This document shows positions 1 through 4,448 of a stretch of 10,089 nucleotides of DNA, piece by piece. The first letter of the stretch is position 1, and the number at the start of each line of letters is the position of its first letter. Under the pieces are notes generated by a model. It did not search any database. It was given only the letters and a program-made list of their open reading frames with translations, and was not told the origin of the DNA. The stretch comes from an uncultured Ruminococcus sp. (GTDB taxonomy: Bacteria > Bacillota_A > Clostridia > Oscillospirales > Ruminococcaceae): the NCBI GenBank assembly GCA_946629405.1, contig CAMOXW010000127.1, forward strand, positions 1 through 10,089, in the 5' to 3' direction. The translations under genes and the position numbers were made by a program.

Positions 1-180
1 AGCAGGTCAATTAACGCTGGACAATTCAAATCCGTATAGCGAATAAGAAGTAAGAAATACGCAGAAGAACGTAGCCGCGTGCGTCCGTGTTGTTACGCCT
101 TTTCAGGCGTAGCTTGTATTCTGAGCTCCTATGGGGCGTTTAAGGGAAAACCCCCAGCTTTGCCGGGGATGCTTATTATA
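1..180 (+). other. Left-edge segment with hairpins; possible IS200/IS605-type right end
   Basis: No complete gene is visible here. A reading frame at 2-46 gives a 14-codon tail ending in DNSNPYSE and a TAA stop. It could be the C-terminus of a gene cut by the window edge, but I do not recognise it. After it come a hairpin at 94-111 (TACGCCT, loop TTTC, AGGCGTA) and a second at 152-168 (CCCC-A-GC, loop TTT, GC-C-GGGG, one A:C mismatch), preceded by a GGGGCG stretch at 133-138. A gene tail followed by a GC-rich structured stretch ending in a hairpin resembles the 3' end of tnpB elements, where omega RNA and the right end overlap. That reading is inference from layout only; no transposase residues are visible. 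On the minus strand the second hairpin is followed by GTTTT and could instead act as a terminator. Confidence 0.25.
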
Positions 181-272
181 GCCCGCTGTATAGGTCTTTA
201 CATAATAGTTGTTGAAAAACTTCTATATTAGTACCGCCCTAATCACAGGGGATCTTTTCTGCATTGAAATAC

Positions 273-301
273 TTGACAATTTTGAGTGCGGGTGCTATAA
301 T
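273..301 (+). promoter_or_regulatory. Promoter of the candidate antisense RNA
   Basis: TTGACA at 273-278 and TATAAT at 296-301 match the housekeeping sigma factor consensus exactly and are separated by 17 bases. The predicted start is near 308. No open reading frame with a ribosome binding site follows; the strong terminator at 364-408 comes about 60 bases later. The promoter therefore appears to serve a short untranslated RNA. Confidence 0.85.
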
Positions 302-307
302 ATAAGA

Positions 308-412
308 AAGAGCATCGCGTATGTCTTTCGACTAAGCGGTTTGCCCTCGTAAGTAAGTTATTTAAAGAAATAACCGCCTTATTGAGCCATGGGGGCGGTT
401 ATTTCTTTTTGT
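308..412 (+). ncRNA. Candidate antitoxin RNA convergent to the small toxin gene
   Basis: A consensus promoter (273-301) and an intrinsic terminator (364-408 plus T-run) define a transcript of about 105 nucleotides. The only start codon with a short frame, at 321, stops after four codons, so the RNA is probably noncoding. Its 3' end is perfectly complementary to the 3' end of the toxin mRNA over the terminator and the last codons of the toxin. This is the arrangement of known 3'-overlapping type I antitoxins such as RatA for TxpA and SR4 for BsrG. The 5' half (309-349) is not complementary to the toxin leader. It resembles that leader in the same sense: AGAGCATCGCGT, GCGGTTT and CCCTCG recur there. 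The transcript and its antitoxin role are inferred; no expression data are available. Confidence 0.65.
364..408. terminator. Bidirectional terminator shared by toxin mRNA and antisense RNA
   Basis: Arms 364-378 (AAAGAAATAACCGCC) and 394-408 are perfectly complementary over 15 base pairs with a 15-base loop. On the plus strand the stem runs into TTTTTG. On the minus strand it runs into TTTAAATAA, a weaker tail. The toxin TAA stop (399-401) lies inside the stem. Both convergent transcripts would end here and carry complementary 3' hairpins. Confidence 0.85.
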
Positions 413-482
413 TGTTGTTCAGAATAAATGCAGCGAAATTTATAAGTAAATTAAGAAGTGTAAGTATTTCCAATGCACTCAT
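399..482 (-). CDS. Small holin-like type I toxin peptide, 27 aa
   Basis: The peptide starts MSALEILTLLNLL and ends FILNNNKKK: one hydrophobic segment of about 18 residues (4-21) followed by a short polar, lysine-rich tail. This is the build of the putative holin-like toxin family (Hol_Tox) and of TxpA/BsrG-type membrane toxins of Firmicutes. I chose the ATG at 480-482 because GGGGGTGAG sits about eight bases upstream and a consensus promoter lies at 561-589, giving a leader of about 72 bases. A longer in-frame reading that starts upstream would run back across that promoter and is not credible. The last codons and stop are embedded in the shared terminator, so the 3' end of the mRNA overlaps the convergent antisense RNA. 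The expected role is membrane insertion and growth arrest when the antisense RNA is limiting. It could instead be a small membrane peptide that is not toxic. Confidence 0.7.
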   Translation of the reverse strand: MSALEILTLLNLLINFAAFILNNNKKK

Positions 483-538
483 TGAACTCACCCCCGTTTC
501 CGAGGGAAGTTTAAACCGCCTGCCGCAACGCAATGCTC

Positions 539-556
539 TTGCAGGATGACCTGCAA
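539..556 (-). promoter_or_regulatory. 5'-end stem-loop of the toxin mRNA
   Basis: A perfect 7-base-pair stem (TTGCAGG / CCTGCAA) with a four-base TCAT loop, read on the minus strand, lies within a few bases of the predicted transcript start near 554. Type I toxin mRNAs often carry a 5' stem-loop that slows decay or limits translation. That role is inferred here. Confidence 0.55.
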
Positions 557-560
557 TGCT

Positions 561-589
561 ATTATACCATGAATGTCTTCTGTTGTCAA
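561..589 (-). promoter_or_regulatory. Promoter of the toxin gene
   Basis: On the minus strand TTGACA (584-589) and TATAAT (561-566) are separated by 17 bases, a perfect consensus. The -35 box begins just after the U-tract of the rpsT terminator, so the toxin is a separate transcription unit. The predicted start is near 554. Confidence 0.85.
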
Positions 590-626
590 ACAAAAACCCC
601 CTGTGTTGTGAGATACACAGGGGGTT
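590..626 (-). terminator. Intrinsic terminator of rpsT
   Basis: Arms 595-606 (AACCCCCTGTGT) and 615-626 are perfectly complementary over 12 base pairs with an 8-base loop. On the minus strand the stem is followed by TTTTTGTTT. It begins 26 bases after the rpsT stop. Confidence 0.9.
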
Positions 627-651
627 CATTTTTTATTGATAAAAGAGAAAA

Positions 652-912
652 TTAGTCAGCAGCATTGAGCTTCTTAGCGAGCTGAGACTTCTTTCTTGCA
701 GCCTTATTCTTGTGCATAAGACCCTTAGCGCAAGCCTGGTCTACCTTCTTGATAGCTACCTTGATAGCCTCTGCCTTATCAGCAGCGCCGTTAGCTACAG
801 CAGCGTCAGCCTTCTTGAGGACAGTCTTGAGATTGGACTTTCTTGCCTTGTTGGCAGCAGCCTTGGTAGAATTTACCTTGACTCTCTTCTTAGCGGACTT
901 GATGTTCGGCAT
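652..912 (-). CDS. rpsT: 30S ribosomal protein S20, 86 aa
   Basis: The protein begins MPNIKSAKKRVK and is a small, Ala/Lys-rich, highly basic chain of 86 residues, the usual length for bacterial S20. Family landmarks are visible: the N-terminal NIKSAKKRV segment, the central RKSNLKTVLKKA helix, and the C-terminal LMHKNKAARKKSQLAKKL segment. S20 is a primary binder of 16S rRNA in the body of the 30S subunit. The start at 910-912 is set by AGGAGGTG nine bases upstream. An in-frame extension to 1002 would run through the structured leader and is rejected. The gene is monocistronic, with its own promoter at 1032-1060 and terminator at 590-626. It is divergent from gpr, a pairing also seen in Bacillus, where rpsT and gpr are neighbours. 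The leader stem-loops suggest control of its expression. Confidence 0.97.
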   Translation of the reverse strand: MPNIKSAKKRVKVNSTKAAANKARKSNLKTVLKKADAAVANGAADKAEAIKVAIKKVDQACAKGLMHKNKAARKKSQLAKKLNAAD

Positions 913-933
913 TCTGTACACCTCCTTGAATTT

Positions 934-1014
934 TTGCGGAATGTATATCTCCCCGCAATTGACAGATAATAGAGCATACAATGTATGCTCCGATAAGTGC
1001 AACGCACACTTATC
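934..1014 (-). promoter_or_regulatory. Structured leader of rpsT with three stem-loops
   Basis: The rpsT leader of about 113 bases can form three consecutive hairpins. In transcript order they are GATAAGTG/CACTTATC (1014-992, 7-base loop), GAGCATAC/GTATGCTC (990-972, 3-base loop), and TTGCGG/CCGCAA (958-934, 13-base loop). All are perfect stems, and the third ends shortly before the AGGAGGTG ribosome binding site. None is followed by a U-run, so they are not terminators. S20 represses its own translation in E. coli. A similar autogenous site here is plausible but not shown. Confidence 0.5.
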
Positions 1015-1031
1015 CTACTGAGACATTATTA

Positions 1032-1060
1032 ATTATATCATTTTGCACAGCAATTTTCAA
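1032..1060 (-). promoter_or_regulatory. Promoter of rpsT
   Basis: On the minus strand TTGAAA (1055-1060) and TATAAT (1032-1037) are separated by 17 bases. The predicted start is near 1025, giving a leader of about 113 bases. Confidence 0.8.
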
Positions 1061-1134
1061 TAGGCAGAAGTGGAAATATTAGGGCGCATATTCATGCCCG
1101 ATTCCGGCAATTTGTACAAATAATGGAGGCTGTA

Positions 1135-1983
1135 ATGAACATCAGGACCGATCTTGCTCTCGAAAGCTTTGACGGAGGACTTCCCGCCGGGGTGCGCTGC
1201 GAGAAGCGCGGGGAGGTTTTTTCCGTCACGGAAATAATCATAAGCGATGACAGCTGTCTTGAAGCTCTCGGAAAGGGCAGAGGCAGGTATATCACCCTTG
1301 AAGCCGGAAGTCTCAGCCGCTTTTCGGACGATTATGAGCTTATGGCGGAGGAGCTTGCAGGGGAGCTCGCGCGGCTTGTCCCGGAGGGAGATATACTCGT
1401 TGCCGGGCTTGGAAATAACGATATAACGCCGGATGCGCTCGGTCCGCAGACGGCTGCGAGGGTGCTTGCCACGCGGCATCTTCGTGATGAGCTTGGTGAG
1501 GATGACGAAGCGGCATTTCTTGCGTCGCTCAGGCGTGTGAGTGTTTTTGCCGGTGGAGTTCTCGGGCAGACGGGCATTGAGACAGCGGAGTTCGTCGGCG
1601 CACTTGCGAAACAGCTTCGTCCTGCGGGAGTTATAGCGGTGGATGCGCTTGCCTGTTCGGATATAAGCCGTCTCGGGACGACTATACAGCTCACAGACAG
1701 CGGTATTTCGCCGGGGAGCGGAGTTTCCAACGCCCGCAGCGAGCTGACCTTCCGCAGTCTTGGAATACCGGTCATAGCGGTAGGGGTACCGACGGTGGTG
1801 GATATGCACACGATCGTCCGCAGCCTTACATCTGCCGATATTCCGGAGAATACGCCGAATATGATAGTTACTCCGCGGGATATCGACAGGCTTGCGGAGC
1901 GTGCTTCGCAGCTGATAGCGTTCGGGATAAATCTTGCGCTTCACCCGGCGCTGACCTTTGACGATGTGAGGGGACTTTTCTGA
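1135..1983 (+). CDS. gpr: GPR germination protease (spore protease), 282 aa
   Basis: GPR (peptidase family A25) is the endopeptidase that starts degradation of small acid-soluble spore proteins during germination. Family motifs are clear: RTDLALE at residues 4-10, RYITLEA at 51-57, GLGNNDITPDALGP at 91-104, TGIETAEFVGA at 146-156, VDALACSD at 169-176, DSGISPGSGV at 188-197 and GVPTVVDMHTI at 217-227. The aspartates at 100 and 170 correspond to the two catalytic aspartates known in Bacillus GPR. The ATG at 1135 is preferred because GGAGG at 1125-1129 is correctly spaced for it; the upstream ATG at 1123 overlaps that site. The protein is much shorter than Bacillus GPR (about 370). Only three residues precede RTDLA, and few residues lie between the VPTVVD and VTPRDID motifs. 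It is divergent from rpsT and convergent with mscL. No convincing sigma-G promoter is visible. Confidence 0.95.
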   Translation: MNIRTDLALESFDGGLPAGVRCEKRGEVFSVTEIIISDDSCLEALGKGRGRYITLEAGSLSRFSDDYELMAEELAGELARLVPEGDILVAGLGNNDITPDALGPQTAARVLATRHLRDELGEDDEAAFLASLRRVSVFAGGVLGQTGIETAEFVGALAKQLRPAGVIAVDALACSDISRLGTTIQLTDSGISPGSGVSNARSELTFRSLGIPVIAVGVPTVVDMHTIVRSLTSADIPENTPNMIVTPRDIDRLAERASQLIAFGINLALHPALTFDDVRGLF

Positions 1984-2002
1984 GGAGATATCCGGAAATA
2001 AA

Positions 2003-2026
2003 AAGGGCAGACCTTTGTCTGCCCTT
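2003..2026 (-). terminator. Terminator between gpr and mscL, best on the minus strand
   Basis: A perfect 10-base-pair stem (AAGGGCAGAC / GTCTGCCCTT) with a four-base loop lies between the convergent stops of gpr (1983) and mscL (2039). On the minus strand it is followed by TTTATTT right after the TT of the stem, a typical U-tract. On the plus strand the tail is ATGAGAAAAATTTT, so termination of gpr there would be weaker. Confidence 0.85.
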
Positions 2027-2038
2027 ATGAGAAAAATT

Positions 2039-2437
2039 TTACTGCTTGTTAGCCTGCTGCTTGAGAAGGTCTCTGATCTCTGTGAGGAGAACTTCCTCCT
2101 TCGGAGGCTCAGCGGGCTTTTCCTCTTCCTTCTTCTTACCGATGGACATGAGCGCATTCATGCCCTTGAGCATGAGGAATACACAGAATGCCATGATAAC
2201 AAAGTTGATAACGGCTGTGATGAAATCACCCCAAAGTATGTACGAACCGGTGTTGCCGATCTCGGTCTGACCGTGAACCTCAGCGCCGCCGATCGCAGCG
2301 ATGATAGGGTTGATGAAGTCATCAGTGAAGGCGGTAACGATGGCGCCGAAGGCTGCACCGATGATAACACCGATAGCCATGTCCATGACGTTGCCTTTGA
2401 GGGCGAATGCTTTGAATTCTGCGAGGAATTTCTTCAT
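2039..2437 (-). CDS. mscL: Large-conductance mechanosensitive channel MscL, 132 aa
   Basis: MscL forms a homopentameric pore in the cytoplasmic membrane that opens under extreme tension and releases solutes during hypo-osmotic shock. The sequence starts MKKFLAEFKAFALKGNVMDMAIGV: the N-terminal amphipathic helix, then the highly conserved RGNVxDLAxGV-like entry to TM1 (here KGNVMDMAIGV, residues 14-24). TM1 spans about 18-46 and is glycine- and alanine-rich, as in the pore helix. A periplasmic loop follows (about 50-68), then TM2 (about 69-93, DFITAVINFVIMAFCVFLML). After a charged KKKEEEKPAEPPKEE linker comes the C-terminal bundle helix with LLTEIRDLL. The 132-residue length is normal. An AAGGAG site lies just upstream of the ATG. 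The gene follows the zinc-ribbon gene by 51 bases without a terminator, so the two are probably co-transcribed. Confidence 0.96.
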   Translation of the reverse strand: MKKFLAEFKAFALKGNVMDMAIGVIIGAAFGAIVTAFTDDFINPIIAAIGGAEVHGQTEIGNTGSYILWGDFITAVINFVIMAFCVFLMLKGMNALMSIGKKKEEEKPAEPPKEEVLLTEIRDLLKQQANKQ

Positions 2438-2488
2438 AGTGGATTCTCCTTTTCCTTTGTCCGGATCTTTTTCTGATCCTGAATTTTA

Positions 2489-4003
2489 TTAAATTTCCGG
2501 CAAGCCGGGAATTTCCGGTTGATCGTCCCTGACGGTCTTGCGCGCCTGCATATAGTCAGGCAGCTCGATAGCGTCGATCTCGTCGTTGTAGGTCGTGCGC
2601 TTTTTGGGCATAGCCTCAACCGCGTGCATATCGCCCGACATAATGGCTTCGCGGTGTTCGGGGACATAAGCTTCGAGCTCACTCGCGTTGGCTTCGCCGG
2701 CGGCGCCCATAGTTACTCTTGACTTTATATGTTCATAGGAATTCAGCCTGCTGACATCGACGTCCCGCGTAACTCCCATAATATCCTGCGTATGTGTCTG
2801 TTCCTTTGCGGCGAGATCATTTGCATTGACCACAGCGGTCTGACGCATATACATTTTATTGAACTTAGCCGACGTGTTAGGGTTGAGTTTATCAGCGTCA
2901 ACAATAGGAGTATCTCCCATATAGTCAACGCGCTTCTTGTCGAATTTTCTGAGCCTTCCGAGGTCGTGGCTGTCTGCTGAGACGCCGCTCATGTCATTGC
3001 TGTGCTTGCCGAAGAAGTCGTCCATAGCATCCGGAGCGTGCTTGGTGGACTTGCCGCCGTCGAAGAATTCCCAGAAATCATCGGGAACGTCAATGCGGTC
3101 CTTGTCCTTTTGCTGCTGCGGAGGCTGCTGGGGCTGAACCTGGGGCTGCGGTGCGCCGTACATTGGCATCCCGCCCATTCCCTGCATCGGCATCCCACCG
3201 TACATCATAGGCTGAGGGAAGGACTGCTGTACTGGTTCGCCGTTCTCGTTCATCATCTGCGGCTGGGCGAACATCACAGGCTGCGGCTGACCGTAAACGG
3301 GCATCCCGTTCTGGTCGTAGCCTATGATCTGCGGCTGAGCGTACATCATAGGCTGAGCCTGACCGTAGATAGGCATACCGCTTGGATCGTAGCCTATGAT
3401 CTGCGGCTGAGCGTACATCATAGGCTGCACCTGACCGTAGATAGGCATACCGCTCGGGTCGTAGCCTATGATCTGCGGCTGAGCGTACATCATGGGCTGA
3501 GCCTGCGGGAATCCGGGCATCCCGCCCTGCTGAGGCATACCGCCCTGCTGAGGCGTGCCACCCATCTGAGGCATCCCGCCCATTTGCGGCATACCGCCCA
3601 TCTGAGGCATCCCGCCCATTTGCGGCATCCCGCCCATCTGAGGCATACCACCCATTTGTGGCATACCGCTCTGCTGCTGACTGTGTGGGAGCGAGACTCT
3701 TTCGGTGTCAAGCTTTGGGATAAACGGCTCGTCGAAGCTGGAGAAATCGAATTCTTCGTCGTCATCGTTGAGCTCGTCGGCTGTATATAAGTCGGAGGAT
3801 GTTTCCCTTGACGGCCTGTCGCTTATGGTGAAGGTACCGCTGCCGAATTTGAATCCGCCGGCGCCGGGCTCCTCCTCCGTATGATAGCCGCCCATATCGA
3901 CCTGTTCGTAGTTCACTTCCTGCGGGTTTTCGAGGTTCCTGCCGCAGTTTACGCAGAATTTGAGTTTCGGCGGATTTTCGTTTCCACACTGAGGACAAAT
4001 CAT
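2489..4003 (-). CDS. Zinc-ribbon protein with Gly/Met/Pro/Gln-rich tandem repeats, 504 aa
   Basis: The N-terminus MICPQCGNENPPKLKFCVNCG is a zinc ribbon with two CxxC pairs (Cys 3, 6, 17, 20). An acidic, low-complexity stretch follows (about 77-93). Then come eight tandem 6-residue units of the GMPQMG type (113-160), and three full plus one degenerate 24-residue units of the QPMMYAQPQIIGYDPSGMPI type (168-263). A Pro/Gln-rich spacer (about 264-298) leads to a charged C-terminal region (300-504) with no family I recognise. No signal peptide or membrane segment is visible, so it is probably cytoplasmic. The zinc ribbon suggests binding to nucleic acid or protein; the function is unknown. The ATG at 4001-4003 has GGAGTG about eight bases upstream and a consensus-like promoter at 4091-4119. 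mscL follows in the same direction. Such repeats usually vary in number between strains and are natively unfolded. Confidence 0.85.
   Translation of the reverse strand: MICPQCGNENPPKLKFCVNCGRNLENPQEVNYEQVDMGGYHTEEEPGAGGFKFGSGTFTISDRPSRETSSDLYTADELNDDDEEFDFSSFDEPFIPKLDTERVSLPHSQQQSGMPQMGGMPQMGGMPQMGGMPQMGGMPQMGGMPQMGGTPQQGGMPQQGGMPGFPQAQPMMYAQPQIIGYDPSGMPIYGQVQPMMYAQPQIIGYDPSGMPIYGQAQPMMYAQPQIIGYDQNGMPVYGQPQPVMFAQPQMMNENGEPVQQSFPQPMMYGGMPMQGMGGMPMYGAPQPQVQPQQPPQQQKDKDRIDVPDDFWEFFDGGKSTKHAPDAMDDFFGKHSNDMSGVSADSHDLGRLRKFDKKRVDYMGDTPIVDADKLNPNTSAKFNKMYMRQTAVVNANDLAAKEQTHTQDIMGVTRDVDVSRLNSYEHIKSRVTMGAAGEANASELEAYVPEHREAIMSGDMHAVEAMPKKRTTYNDEIDAIELPDYMQARKTVRDDQPEIPGLPEI
3287..3502 (-). repeat. 72-bp in-frame tandem repeat, three full copies
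   Basis: The unit encodes 24 residues (AQPMMYAQPQIIGYDPSGMP then IYGQ). Residues 168-191, 192-215 and 216-239 of the zinc-ribbon protein are near identical. A fourth, degenerate copy (PVMFAQPQMMNENGEP) follows toward 3215. The first two copies are almost the same at base level, which suggests recent duplication. Confidence 0.9.
3524..3667 (-). repeat. 18-bp in-frame tandem repeat, eight copies
   Basis: Eight consecutive 6-residue units: six GMPQMG, then GTPQQG and GMPQQG. At base level the six perfect peptide units alternate between two codon versions, so the true recent duplication unit looks like 36 bases. The repeat lies inside the zinc-ribbon gene and keeps its frame. Confidence 0.9.
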
Positions 4004-4090
4004 TGAAAATCACTCCTTAACTGAATTGCCGGCTGCTGACACCGGCTTGCTGCTTGAATTTTCCTATTCCGGGCATATCTTTACTTATTC

Positions 4091-4119
4091 ATTATAACAT
4101 TAAAAATTTAGTATTTCAA
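4091..4119 (-). promoter_or_regulatory. Promoter of the zinc-ribbon / mscL unit
   Basis: On the minus strand TTGAAA (4114-4119) and TATAAT (4091-4096) are separated by 17 bases. The leader of about 80 bases contains a small GCCGG/CCGGC hairpin at 4028-4046 before the GGAGTG ribosome binding site. Confidence 0.8.
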
Positions 4120-4132
4120 GGGGTTTTTAAAA

Positions 4133-4144
4133 TATTGTGCAATA
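4133..4144. promoter_or_regulatory. Short palindrome upstream of the zinc-ribbon promoter
   Basis: TATTG-TG-CAATA is a 5-2-5 inverted repeat placed 13 bases upstream of the -35 box at 4114-4119. It could be a regulator binding site. The half-sites are short and AT-rich, so chance is possible. Confidence 0.25.
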
Positions 4145-4174
4145 AGTGCTAAACGGAGGCTGTATTTTTTACGC

Positions 4175-4244
4175 CATAGTCGCACTGAACAATCAGAAAG
4201 TGCTCAATGTGTGAAAAATACACAATTGCCGATGCGACAATATG
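4175..4244. other. Predicted three-way-junction structured element of unknown function
   Basis: This intergenic stretch is dense in nested pairing. A closing stem pairs CATAGTCGCA (4175-4184) with TGCGAC (4233-4238) plus TATG (4241-4244), with an AA bulge. Inside are a hairpin CTGA-ACAA-TCAG (4185-4196, or alternatively GCACT with AGTGC), and a hairpin CAATGTGT (4205-4212) with ACAC (4220-4223) and ATTG (4225-4228), with one bulged A. A competing pairing joins GTATTTTT (4162-4169) to AAAAATAC (4214-4221). No known riboswitch or RNA family is recognised. The transcribed strand is unknown, and no clear promoter or T-run is attached. It may be an RNA, a DNA cruciform-type site or a small repeat element. 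Confidence 0.35.
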
Positions 4245-4358
4245 CCGATCATAAATCTTGGTTTGTGCTTAGTCAACAAAAAACTCTGCCACGCATCTCT
4301 CATATTTCAGCTAAACAACAAATATATACCTGAAGCACTATATTTTCACGCCGGAATG

Positions 4359-4367
4359 TGCTATAAT
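4359..4367 (+). promoter_or_regulatory. Extended -10 promoter of the carboxypeptidase gene
   Basis: TGCTATAAT carries the extended TGn motif directly before a perfect TATAAT (4362-4367). No good -35 box lies 17 bases upstream (TATATT at 4339-4344), which is common for extended -10 promoters. The predicted start near 4374 gives a leader of about 75 bases. Confidence 0.65.
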
Positions 4368-4448
4368 ACTAATAAGAGAAAAATGACAGAAAAAGTCACA
4401 GGGAACAAAAGCAATCCGCACTCAGTGCGCGGAGAACAGGAGTTAAAA

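Noticed and set aside
483..629. In-frame N-terminal extension of the toxin peptide to 76 residues
   Set aside because: It would run across the consensus promoter at 561-589 and into the rpsT terminator; the ATG at 482 has its own GGGGGTGAG site.
913..1002. 30-residue extension of S20
   Set aside because: S20 proteins begin MPNIKS; the extension lies in the structured leader and the strong AGGAGGTG serves the inner ATG.
1062..1134. Sigma-G promoter for gpr (GCATA at 1086-1090)
   Set aside because: Nothing resembling a sigma-G -10 box lies 17-18 bases downstream; the sequence there is CAATTTG.
1057..2157. Long minus-strand open frame antisense to gpr
   Set aside because: Arg/Ser-rich shadow translation without family features, spanning a terminator and the mscL end.
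3524..3667. CRISPR-like array
   Set aside because: Units are contiguous 18-mers without spacers and stay in frame with the coding sequence.
3002..3790. 262-residue plus-strand frame rich in His/Leu/Arg
   Set aside because: It is the complement of the tandem repeats in the zinc-ribbon gene, and its repetitive HLRHTAHLRH sequence is a product of that.
4242..4448. 69-residue N-terminal extension of the carboxypeptidase
   Set aside because: It crosses the extended -10 promoter and lacks a ribosome binding site; the inner ATG has AGGAG and begins a normal membrane anchor.
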